Source: Phycisphaerales bacterium (GTDB lineage: Bacteria > Planctomycetota > Phycisphaerae > Tepidisphaerales > Tepidisphaeraceae). Taken from it: a stretch of DNA of 14,872 bases. This document shows, piece after piece, positions 1 through 6,246 of this stretch. The position numbers and the translations under genes are program-made. The stretch is from contig JAQGHH010000360.1 of assembly GCA_028288945.1 (NCBI GenBank), positions 1 through 14,872 of the forward strand. Reading direction: 5' to 3'. Each line of letters begins with the position of its first letter. Position 1 is the stretch's first letter. The notes under the pieces are model-generated. The model did no database searches. It had not been told where the DNA came from and worked only from the letters and a program-made list of their open reading frames with translations.

Positions 1-177
1 ATCGTCTTCGGCGACAAGAACAACCCCGACACCTACGTCAGCCGGCGCAGGGCCGACGAGCTGGATTACTCGCTGCTCCCCGACCTGAACACGCGCCCCC
101 GAACCACCTACGAGGCCCGGCTTCGAAACCCCAACCCCCGATTGGCGTCGGGCGCGAAAGCAGGTGGAAACCCATGA
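1..177 (+). CDS. actB: ActB, C-terminal fragment (ACIII iron-sulfur subunit)
   Basis: Only the last 58 codons are present; the gene begins before the window. The fragment reads IVFGDKNNPDTYVSRRRA near its start and NTRPRTTYEARLRNP near its end. In ActB proteins the iron-sulfur ferredoxin-like domain ends with a segment of this kind (VFGDLNDPxSxVS, then LNTRPRTxYLAxxRN). ActB is the periplasm-facing, multi-cluster iron-sulfur subunit of alternative complex III and carries electrons from the quinol site towards the cytochrome c subunits. The stop codon overlaps the actC start by four bases (positions 174-177), as expected for one operon. No cluster-binding cysteines fall inside this fragment, so the call rests on the tail motif and the neighbouring genes. 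Confidence 0.85.
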   Translation: MVFGDKNNPDTYVSRRRADELDYSLLPDLNTRPRTTYEARLRNPNPRLASGAKAGGNP

Positions 178-1583
178 CCACCGTGCCGCTGGAACAGGTC
201 GAGCGCGAAGAGCACCCGGTGATCGAGCCGGGGCACACGTACGCGTCCGTCACGGAGAAAATCACAGACGTGGTGCTGCGCCGTCCGCCCGGCATGGCCT
301 GGTGGGTGGGCCTGATGATCGGAATGGGCCTCCTGGGGCTCTTCGCGATCGCGGTAACGTACCTGGTGGTGAAGGGCATCGGGATCTGGGGCGTGAACAT
401 CCCCGTCGCCTGGGGCTTTGCGATCGTGAACTTCGTCTGGTGGATCGGGATCGGCCACGCGGGGACGTTCATCTCGGCGATGCTCCTGCTCATGCGCCAG
501 CATTGGCGCACGAGCATCAACCGCTTCGCAGAGGCGATGACGCTCTTTGCGGTGATGTGCGCGGGGTTGTTCCCGCTGCTGCACCTGGGGCGCATCTGGC
601 GGTTCTATTACCTGTTCCCCTACCCGAACCCGATGCAGCTCTGGCCGCAGTTCCGCAGCCCGCTGGTGTGGGACGTGTTCGCGGTCAGCACCTACTTCAC
701 CGTCTCCCTGCTGTTCTGGTACCTGGGCCTCGTGCCCGACCTCGCGACGTTGCGCGACCGCGCGCGCAACCGCGCCGTGCGGATGATCTACGGCATCTTC
801 GCGCTCGGCTGGCGCGGGTCGGCCAGGCACTGGCGTCGCTACCAATCGGCTTACCTGCTGCTCGGCGGGCTGGCCGCGCCGCTGGTGGTGTCGGTGCACA
901 GCATCGTGGGTATGGACTTCGCCGCGGCCGTCGTGCCCGGATGGCACACGACGATCTTCCCGCCCTACTTCGTGGCCGGGGCCATCTTCTCGGGCTTCGC
1001 GATGGTGCTCACGCTGGCCATTCCGATGCGCTGGGCGTTCGGCCTTCAGGACTTCATCACCATCCGCCACATTGACAACTGCGGCAAGCTGCTCCTCGTG
1101 ACGGGTCTGATTGTCGCTTACGGCTACTCCGCCGAGCTGTTCATGGGATGGTACAGCGGCGACAGCTACGAAATGTACATGAACCTCAATCGCGCCTTGG
1201 GGCCGTACCGCTGGGCGTACTGGACGCTCATCTTGTGCAACGTCATTACGCCGCAGTTCCTTTGGATCCGCGCCGTCCGCCAGAGCATACCGCTAATGTT
1301 CGTGATCGCGCTGATCGTGCAGCTCGGGATGTGGATGGAGCGGTTCGTGATCGTCATCACCAGCCTCCACCGGGATTTCATGCCCGGCGCGTGGGGCGTC
1401 TACTACCCGACTTTCTGGGACTACGCGACGCTGCTGGGAACCATTGGCCTGTTCTTCACGGGGTTCCTGCTTTTCGCCAAGTTTTTGCCGGTGATATCGA
1501 TTTCCGAGGTACGCGAGCTGGTACACGCCAGCGACGGCGGCAGGCACGAGCCGGGCGAATTTCACCCGTCGTACGTGCATTAA
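174..1583 (+). CDS. actC: ActC, NrfD-like quinol-interacting membrane subunit of ACIII
   Basis: This 469-residue integral membrane protein belongs to the NrfD/PsrC (polysulfide reductase) family and is the ActC subunit of alternative complex III. About ten hydrophobic segments are visible from roughly residue 45 to 450. ActC-type landmarks include WWIGIGHAGTFISA (conserved His near the quinol site), RQHWRTSINRFAEAMT, LVVSVHSIVGMDFA, PGWHTTIFPPYFVAGAI and YGYSAELFMGWYSG. The family binds quinol in the membrane and is proposed to take part in proton translocation. The ATG at 174 is preceded by AGGTGG at 162-167 and overlaps the actB stop, which fixes the start. Length is usual for the family. 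actD follows after a 166-base gap that holds a palindromic repeat; this gap is larger than at the other act junctions. Confidence 0.95.
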   Translation: MTTVPLEQVEREEHPVIEPGHTYASVTEKITDVVLRRPPGMAWWVGLMIGMGLLGLFAIAVTYLVVKGIGIWGVNIPVAWGFAIVNFVWWIGIGHAGTFISAMLLLMRQHWRTSINRFAEAMTLFAVMCAGLFPLLHLGRIWRFYYLFPYPNPMQLWPQFRSPLVWDVFAVSTYFTVSLLFWYLGLVPDLATLRDRARNRAVRMIYGIFALGWRGSARHWRRYQSAYLLLGGLAAPLVVSVHSIVGMDFAAAVVPGWHTTIFPPYFVAGAIFSGFAMVLTLAIPMRWAFGLQDFITIRHIDNCGKLLLVTGLIVAYGYSAELFMGWYSGDSYEMYMNLNRALGPYRWAYWTLILCNVITPQFLWIRAVRQSIPLMFVIALIVQLGMWMERFVIVITSLHRDFMPGAWGVYYPTFWDYATLLGTIGLFFTGFLLFAKFLPVISISEVRELVHASDGGRHEPGEFHPSYVH

Positions 1584-1624
1584 AAGCCGGCGGCGACGTA
1601 GCCCGGCCGACGGAGTGCAAAGTT

Positions 1625-1724
1625 GTGGCACGGGTTTCCAACCCGTGCGAGCGGCGCAGAGCAGGAACGACTCTGAAGTTTGGAAAATCGAACGCATTTC
1701 GCATGGATTGGAAACCCGTGCCAC
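1625..1724. repeat. Palindromic repeat (a) in the actC-actD gap
   Basis: A perfect 17-base inverted repeat joins 1625-1641 with 1708-1724. The left copy is itself a hairpin (GCACGGGTT, loop TCC, AACCCGTGC, at 1628-1648). The right copy retains about half of that dyad. Read through, it encodes GTGFQPV and HGLETRAT, peptide strings I recall as common in planctomycete hypothetical proteins. The spacing to both genes and the lack of a T-run argue against an intrinsic terminator. Confidence 0.8.
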
Positions 1725-1749
1725 GGTGCGGGCCTTTACGGACGCAGTA

Positions 1750-2295
1750 ATGGCATCGACGCGCACACACACCCTCTTCGGCCTCGCGGCCGAATTCGAG
1801 TCGCCCGAGGCGGTGCTCGCCGCGGCTCGCGCGGTGGCGCGCGCCGGCTACCGCCGGGCGGACGCGTACTCGCCATTCCCGGTTGACGGCCTGGCCGAGG
1901 TGCTGGGGCCGCACCGCACGCGCATCCCGCTGCTCGTGCTGATCGGCGCGGTGTTCGGCGCTTGCACGGGGTTCTTCATGCTCGTGTACGCGAACGTGAT
2001 CAGCTACCCGTGGAACGTCGGCGGTAAGCCGCCCAACAGCTGGCCCGCCTGGATTCCCATCACCTTCGAGCTTGGCGTGCTGTTCGCATCTTTCGCGGCA
2101 TTCTTCGGTATGTTCGCGCTCAACGGGTTGCCGATGCCGTATCACCCGGTTTTCAACATCCCCGAATTCGCCCGCGCCAGCCGGGACCGATTCTTCATCG
2201 TGATCGAGAGCGCCGACCGGCAATTCGATCCGGAGCAGACCCGGCAGTTCCTGGAAGGGCTCAAGCCCATTGCAGTGCGGGAGGTGCCGCGATGA
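1750..2295 (+). CDS. actD: ActD, DUF3341 membrane subunit of ACIII
   Basis: ActD is the small two-helix membrane subunit of alternative complex III (DUF3341). The 181-residue product has the family layout: a soluble N-terminal part opening THTLFGLAAEFESPEAVLAA with YSPFPVDGL around residues 39-47, a helix near residues 58-82 (RIPLLVLIGAVFGACTGFFM), the WNVGGKPPNSWPAWIPITFE loop, a second helix near 97-122, and a soluble tail with DRFFIVIE. The frame stays open upstream to an ATG at 1615, but that extension is only the translated palindromic repeat. The ATG at 1750 gives the normal family length, although only a weak GGA precedes it. The stop overlaps the actE start (2292-2295). Confidence 0.92.
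   Translation: MASTRTHTLFGLAAEFESPEAVLAAARAVARAGYRRADAYSPFPVDGLAEVLGPHRTRIPLLVLIGAVFGACTGFFMLVYANVISYPWNVGGKPPNSWPAWIPITFELGVLFASFAAFFGMFALNGLPMPYHPVFNIPEFARASRDRFFIVIESADRQFDPEQTRQFLEGLKPIAVREVPR
2279..2286 (+). promoter_or_regulatory. Strong ribosome binding site for actE long start
   Basis: GGGAGGTG lies five bases before the ATG at 2292, which itself overlaps the actD stop. It supports translation starting at 2292, upstream of both repeats in the actE leader. Confidence 0.7.
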
Positions 2296-3248
2296 ACTCC
2301 CCACGCGTCTTCCGGATCGCCCAACTCGGAAGAATGGGACGACGCGCACGCTTGCGCGATGTCGCAGCCGAGGCCGTTTCTCGTGACACGGGCGTCCCGC
2401 CCGTGCCAAGTGCGCGGGCCGACGGAGCACCGCGATCCTCGTCAACCCTACGCATCCAGCACGGGCGGGACGCCCGTGTCACGATAAGCCCTCTGGCTCC
2501 CACGCCCTGGCGCGATGCGAACCGGCTCGAGAGTGCTGAAAAACTCGCGATGTTTGCGTGGCATGGGTGCCCCGCCCATGTTGCACGCCGCTATAGCGGC
2601 GAACCACGGGCGGGGCGCCCGTGCCATATCTGGGGCCGGAAGATCACGCGCGTCTGTCTCTTCTCCGCCTGGGTGCTGGCACTCACTGGCTGCAAATTCA
2701 AACCCGAGCACAACATGGAGGAGCAGCCCAAATACTTCCCGGCGTACAAGCCCAGCGATGTGTTTGTGGACGGGACTTCGGCGCGCCCGGTCCCGGCGGG
2801 CGCGGTGCCCCGGCTTCCTGCCGACTCGCCCGGGACGCCTTACGCCGATCTCCGCGACACGCTCCCCGCCGCCACAACGGGGGGAACGCAATCGTCGGCC
2901 ATCCCCTTCCCGGTCACGGCGGAGGTGGTGGAGCGCGGGCAGCAGCGGTTTAACATTTATTGCTCGGTATGCCACGGCCGCCTGGGGAACGGGGAAGGGA
3001 TGATCCCCCGCCGCGGGCTTACGCCGCCCCCTTCGTTCCACATCGACCGCCTGCGCCAGGTCAGCGACGGGCACTACTACAACGTGATCACCAACGGCTA
3101 CGGCGCGATGTTCAGCTACAACGACCGCGTAAAGCCCGAGGACCGCTGGATGATCGTCGCCTACATCCGCGCCTTGCAGGCCGCGACGCAGGACGCGCAG
3201 GGGCTGACCGAGGAAGACCGCACGAAGCTTAAGGGGGTGCGGCCGTGA
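2292..3248 (+). CDS. actE: ActE, monohaem cytochrome c lipoprotein of ACIII
   Basis: ActE is the membrane-anchored monohaem cytochrome c of alternative complex III and passes electrons on towards the terminal oxidase. The haem site CSVCH is at codons 2961-2975 (residues 224-228), with the likely Met ligand in GYGAMFSYNDR (codon 3108), then the conserved RWMIVAYIRALQ helix. A lipoprotein signal is visible as LFSAWVLALTGC, with lipobox Cys at 2691. Oddly, about 120 residues lie between the well-supported start (2292) and this signal, and they are mostly translated palindromic repeats. The only other useful in-frame start is ATG 2550, giving a 232-residue product with a 47-residue signal; its ribosome site is weak and it still reads through repeat (c). 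The mature part is normal. Function is secure; the start is uncertain. Confidence 0.9.
   Translation: MNSPRVFRIAQLGRMGRRARLRDVAAEAVSRDTGVPPVPSARADGAPRSSSTLRIQHGRDARVTISPLAPTPWRDANRLESAEKLAMFAWHGCPAHVARRYSGEPRAGRPCHIWGRKITRVCLFSAWVLALTGCKFKPEHNMEEQPKYFPAYKPSDVFVDGTSARPVPAGAVPRLPADSPGTPYADLRDTLPAATTGGTQSSAIPFPVTAEVVERGQQRFNIYCSVCHGRLGNGEGMIPRRGLTPPPSFHIDRLRQVSDGHYYNVITNGYGAMFSYNDRVKPEDRWMIVAYIRALQAATQDAQGLTEEDRTKLKGVRP
2382..2483. repeat. Palindromic repeat (b) within the actE leader
   Basis: A perfect 25-base inverted repeat joins 2382-2406 with 2459-2483. Each arm contains its own hairpin (CACGGGCG, loop, CGCCCGTG). The element spans 102 bases, a multiple of three, and has no stop in the actE frame, where it reads RDTGVPPV and HGRDARVT. 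The spacer contains GGCCGACGGAG (2417-2427), which also occurs just before repeat (a) at 1605-1615. Confidence 0.85.
2559..2626. repeat. Palindromic repeat (c) within the actE leader
   Basis: Two 22-base arms, 2559-2580 and 2605-2626, are inverted copies with three differences. Two differences form a compensating T-A to C-G pair inside each arm's own hairpin, and the third is T-G versus C-G. The spacer holds a perfect 14-base palindrome, GCCGCTATAGCGGC (2587-2600). It is read in the actE frame as WHGCPAHV and RAGRPCHI. Confidence 0.82.
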
Positions 3249-4537
3249 CAAAAACGCCCGACCCCTATGAAACTTATCCGCTGCCACGGGAAATCCGTGA
3301 CGCCGAGCCCATCGCCCTGCTCATCGGGGCGGCGGGGCTGATCGTGTGCATCATCGTCTGGATATTGGGCTCGGCGATATCGCGATGGTCAATGCTGGCC
3401 GACGCCTTCTACCGCGCCTGGCTCTTCGCGTGGCTGCTGTTCCTGGGCGCGTCGCTGGGCTCGATGGCGGCGGTGATGGTCCATCACCTCACCGACGGCC
3501 GATGGGGCCTGCTCGTCCGACGGTTCGGCGAAGCCGCCGCCATGGTCCTGCCGCTGCTGTTCATCCTGTCAGTGCCGATCCTCGTCGGCATGCGCCACCT
3601 TTACCCGTGGGCCCGGCAGCACGTCGAAGATCCCGTCGTCTTGCACAAGCGCCCCTATCTCAACGGCGGCTTCTTCATCCTCCGCATGCTCCTCTACTTC
3701 GCGGTCTGGACCGCCACGGCCTGGCTCCTTCGCGAAGGCTCGCTGCGCCACGACCGCGCGGGCGACGAGCGGATCGCCCGACGGCTGCGCGTGGTCAGCG
3801 CGCTCGGGCTGGTGGTCTATTTCGTCACGATGAGCTTCGCGTCCGTGGACTGGATCATGTCGCTGGAGCCGCGATGGTATTCCACGGTCTTCGGGTTCGT
3901 GATCATCATGGGGCAGGCCGTCACCGGGTTCTCGGTGATGATCGTGTCGCTCGTGCTGCTGCGCCGGCTGCCCCCCTTCAACCTCGTCCTGCGCCGCAAC
4001 CACCTCAACGACCTGGGGAACCTGCTGCTCACCTGCATCATCCTCTGGGCCTACAACTCCTTCGCCCAGTTGCTCGTGCAGTGGATGGGGAACATGGTGG
4101 AGGAAATCGGCTGGTACGTGAAGCGCACGAGCGGCACCTGGCGGCTTCTGGCGGCGATGCTGATCTTCTTCGATTTCTTCGTCCCCTTCATCCTGTTGTT
4201 GATGCGGAACTTTAAACGCCGGGCCGAGCTGATGCTCTGGCTGTGCGCCGGATTGCTGGTGATGCGGGCTATCGACCTGTTCTGGCTGGTCGCCCCCGCG
4301 GGCGATCAACCTTACCCGAATTTCCGGTGGGGCGCGCTGCTGATCGGCCTTGCCGCATTGGCGGCGGTGGGCGGATTGTGGACGGCCGCGTACCTCCGCC
4401 TGCTCGGCGGGCATCCGCTCATGCCGTTGGGCGATCGCGTCCCCGTCGTCGTCGAGCCTTCGGGCGAGTTGTCCCCCGAACACACGGTTACGCCTCATGA
4501 AGAGTCAATCGGAGAAAACCCCGCTGCCCTCGCGTGA
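3245..4537 (+). CDS. actF: ActF, NrfD-like membrane subunit of ACIII
   Basis: ActF is the second NrfD-type multi-helix subunit of alternative complex III, related to ActC. The 430-residue protein has about ten hydrophobic segments and the family's typical motifs: a YPLPREIRDAEP opening, WLFLGASLGSMAAVMVHHLT-like text near residues 65-85, LYPWAR, HKRPYLN, SFASVDWIMSLEPRWYSTVF, LGNLLLTCIILWAYNSFAQ and WLVAP. It translates from a GTG at 3245 that overlaps the actE stop by four bases and is preceded by AAGGGGGTG, so the start is well supported. ActF lies in the membrane beside ActC and is proposed to contribute to proton translocation. Its last 41 bases overlap the next gene in another frame. Confidence 0.94.
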   Translation: MTKTPDPYETYPLPREIRDAEPIALLIGAAGLIVCIIVWILGSAISRWSMLADAFYRAWLFAWLLFLGASLGSMAAVMVHHLTDGRWGLLVRRFGEAAAMVLPLLFILSVPILVGMRHLYPWARQHVEDPVVLHKRPYLNGGFFILRMLLYFAVWTATAWLLREGSLRHDRAGDERIARRLRVVSALGLVVYFVTMSFASVDWIMSLEPRWYSTVFGFVIIMGQAVTGFSVMIVSLVLLRRLPPFNLVLRRNHLNDLGNLLLTCIILWAYNSFAQLLVQWMGNMVEEIGWYVKRTSGTWRLLAAMLIFFDFFVPFILLLMRNFKRRAELMLWLCAGLLVMRAIDLFWLVAPAGDQPYPNFRWGALLIGLAALAAVGGLWTAAYLRLLGGHPLMPLGDRVPVVVEPSGELSPEHTVTPHEESIGENPAALA

Positions 4538-5093
4538 GACCGTCGCGCGCGGGTACGAAGAGGAGGCGGTCAGCCGGCGCGCGCTGACGATCCTCCTGTT
4601 CTGGTTCATCCTCATGGCCGGCGTGCTGAACATTTTTCTCTGGGTGGTGATGAAGCACTACATCACCGAGGAACGCGGCGCGGACCGCCCGGTTTCGCTG
4701 GTCAAGGATGAAACCGGCCCGCCGCCCCCGCGCTTGCAGCCGAGCGTTCAGCACGACGACCTCCCCGCCCAGGACATGCAAAATCTGCTGGCGGAGGAGG
4801 ATCGGATGTTTTCGCGTCTCGGCTGGCAGGTGAACTTCGACACGCACGCCGTGACAATCCCGGACACGGTCGTGACGCGCGTAGCCCGCGACGCCCAGGC
4901 CCGCGCCGCCGGCCCGGCGACATTGCCGACAGCAGCACCGGGCGGGGTGAACACTTATCAGCCCGGCCCGCCGCCCCCCTCCAACATCCGCCAGAACGGC
5001 GGATCGCCCCAAGGGCCCACGCCCAACCTCCTGCCCGACCCGCCCGCCCAAGGCCCGCAAGAGCCGCGAACGAAGGGAGGGCGGGAGCTATGA
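4497..5093 (+). CDS. Uncharacterised one-helix membrane protein of the ACIII-caa3 operon
   Basis: The 198-residue product has one membrane segment at about residues 29-51 (LTILLFWFILMAGVLNIFLW) and a proline- and glycine-rich C-terminal tail. After the helix comes PRLQPS, then LAEEDRMFSRLGWQVNFD and VTIPDTVVTRVARD. This resembles a pattern I recall from uncharacterised proteins between ActF and SCO in other ACIII loci (PRLQ, then LRAxExxxLxxYGWVDRxxGxVRIPI); that is memory, not a search. ATG 4497 lies inside the actF end in another frame, a 41-base overlap with no strong ribosome site, so expression may be coupled to actF. Its stop overlaps the SCO start. A structural or assembly role in the respiratory complex is a guess from position; function is unknown. 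Confidence 0.72.
   Translation: MKSQSEKTPLPSRETVARGYEEEAVSRRALTILLFWFILMAGVLNIFLWVVMKHYITEERGADRPVSLVKDETGPPPPRLQPSVQHDDLPAQDMQNLLAEEDRMFSRLGWQVNFDTHAVTIPDTVVTRVARDAQARAAGPATLPTAAPGGVNTYQPGPPPPSNIRQNGGSPQGPTPNLLPDPPAQGPQEPRTKGGREL
5073..5080 (+). promoter_or_regulatory. Ribosome binding site for the SCO long start
   Basis: AAGGGAGG lies nine bases before ATG 5090, followed by a second purine block (GGGAG, 5083-5087). With the stop/start overlap at 5090-5093 it supports initiation at 5090, ahead of the repeats. Confidence 0.65.
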
Positions 5094-6229
5094 CCGCTCT
5101 AATTCGTTCCGCCGACTTCAGAGCCGGGGCGTGTCGCCCCGGTCGTGCCGCAGGCACGATGCGGAGCTTCGCTCCGACCGGGCCGACACGGCCCGGCTCC
5201 GAACGCAACGCGACAAATCTGGCCCGTCGGAACAGTAGAGTCCGCACCTCGGACCATTCTCGCGCTGCTGAGGAAATCGTGGTCCGCGGTGTGGACCCTA
5301 CGAGTGCAACGGATATCGCGCATCGAACGCAAACCTACGGTCGACCCCTTACCCTAACCCTCTCCCCCGGGTACAGGGGAGAGGGGACCGGACTTCGCGC
5401 GCTCGTGTTGGCTGCTTTGTTGATCGCCCTGTGGGCCCCATCAACATTCGCGCAAGTCCCCCCGCCGCCCCCCGCCGCCCCGACCGGCGGCGTTCCGATC
5501 CTCCGCGACGTGGGGATCGATCAGAAACTCGATTCGCAAGTTCCCGCGGACCTGGCGTTTCGCGACGAGCAGGGCCGCACCGTGCGGCTGGGCGATTACT
5601 TCGGCAGCCGGCCCGTGATCCTCGCGCTCGTCTATTACAAATGCCCCATGCTCTGCACGATGGTCCTCAACGACCTCACGCGCGGCATGAACGGCGTCAC
5701 GACGATGAGCGCCGGCGAGCAATTCGACGTCCTGGCCGTCAGCTTTGATCCGAATGAAACGCCCGCCCTCGCGGCCGCGAAAAAGGTGCAGTACGTCCGC
5801 GCGTACCGGAGGCCGCGTGCGGAAGAGGGCATGCACTTCCTTACCGGTTCGCCCGAATCGATCAAGGCGCTCACGCAGGCCGTGGGTTTCCGTTACACGT
5901 GGGATGCCGAGCACCAGGTTTTCGCCCACGCCAGCGGGATTATCATCCTTACGCCCGCGGGGAAGGTCTCCCGCTATTTCTTCGGGATCGATTACGCCCC
6001 GCACGACCTGCGGCTCTCCCTGCTGGAGGCGGCGGAGGACAAAATCGCCCCGTCGCCCACCGAACGCGTGCTCCTTTATTGTTTTCATTACGACCCGCGC
6101 ACCGGGCGCTACGGCCTGATCATCTCCCGGATGCTCCGGGTAGGGGGCGTACTGACGGTGCTGCTGCTGGCGGGGTTCGTCGCGCACCAGGCGCGCCGTG
6201 AACGCCGGGCCCGCGTGCCGGGCCCATGA
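5090..6229 (+). CDS. SCO1/SenC-type copper chaperone for CuA assembly
   Basis: SCO proteins are membrane-tethered thioredoxin-fold proteins that deliver copper to, or reduce, the CuA site of oxidase subunit II. The copper motif YYKCPMLC has Cys codons at 5642 and 5654, and the third ligand His is in FAHASG (codon 5927). The fold continues to about 6120, followed by a C-terminal membrane helix (VLTVLLLAGFVAH) and a basic tail. An apparent signal peptide, LVLAALLIALWAPSTFAQ, begins only at about 5402. The preceding ~104 codons are mostly translated palindromic repeats. GTG 5405 would skip them but leaves the signal without its positive start. ATG 5090 has the better ribosome site and overlaps the previous stop. 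coxB follows at once. Function is secure; the start is uncertain. Confidence 0.9.
   Translation: MTALIRSADFRAGACRPGRAAGTMRSFAPTGPTRPGSERNATNLARRNSRVRTSDHSRAAEEIVVRGVDPTSATDIAHRTQTYGRPLTLTLSPGYRGEGTGLRALVLAALLIALWAPSTFAQVPPPPPAAPTGGVPILRDVGIDQKLDSQVPADLAFRDEQGRTVRLGDYFGSRPVILALVYYKCPMLCTMVLNDLTRGMNGVTTMSAGEQFDVLAVSFDPNETPALAAAKKVQYVRAYRRPRAEEGMHFLTGSPESIKALTQAVGFRYTWDAEHQVFAHASGIIILTPAGKVSRYFFGIDYAPHDLRLSLLEAAEDKIAPSPTERVLLYCFHYDPRTGRYGLIISRMLRVGGVLTVLLLAGFVAHQARRERRARVPGP
5117..5203. repeat. Palindromic repeat (d) within the SCO leader
   Basis: Inverted arms of 29 bases, 5117-5145 and 5175-5203, differ at three places. The core of the left arm folds as CCGGGGCG/CGCCCCGG and the right as CCGGGCCG/CGGCCCGG, so two of the differences compensate each other within each arm. 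Two smaller hairpins fill the spacer (TGCC-GCA-GGCA at 5146-5156; GGAGC-TTC-GCTCC at 5163-5175). The span is 87 bases, a multiple of three, open in the SCO frame. Confidence 0.85.
5235..5301. repeat. Palindromic repeat (j) within the SCO leader
   Basis: Two 22-base inverted arms, 5235-5256 and 5280-5301, match at 19 positions. They frame a 23-base spacer, the same architecture as the neighbouring repeats but with a different sequence. It is open in the SCO frame and is read there as VRGVDPT. Confidence 0.72.
5351..5386. repeat. CCCTCTCCCC hairpin repeat (e) within the SCO leader
   Basis: ACCCTAACCCTCTCCCC is followed by an 8-base loop and the complementary GGGGAGAGGG, a 10-base stem (5358-5367 with 5376-5385). 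In the SCO frame it reads LTLTLSPGYRGEG, a peptide string I recall from many bacterial hypothetical proteins as the translation of a dispersed repeat. Its purine-rich arm could serve as a ribosome site for GTG 5405. Confidence 0.75.
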
Positions 6230-6246
6230 ATCCATAGCGTGATGTG

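Noticed and set aside
164..1075. A 303-codon plus-strand frame overlapping actC
   Set aside because: It is a shadow in another frame with Arg/Ala/His-rich translation; actC in the neighbouring frame carries the conserved membrane motifs.
1615..1749. Upstream extension of actD to ATG 1615
   Set aside because: The added residues are the translation of palindromic repeat (a). ATG 1750 gives the normal DUF3341 length and N-terminus.
2382..2483. Insertion sequence or MITE with target duplication at repeat (b)
   Set aside because: The inverted ends are clear, but I see no direct target duplication flanking them and no transposase, so it is kept as a palindromic repeat only.
1625..2626. CRISPR array formed by the repeats in the actC-actE region
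   Set aside because: The units differ in sequence, are inverted, are irregularly spaced and overlap coding frames; there are no regular spacers and no cas genes.
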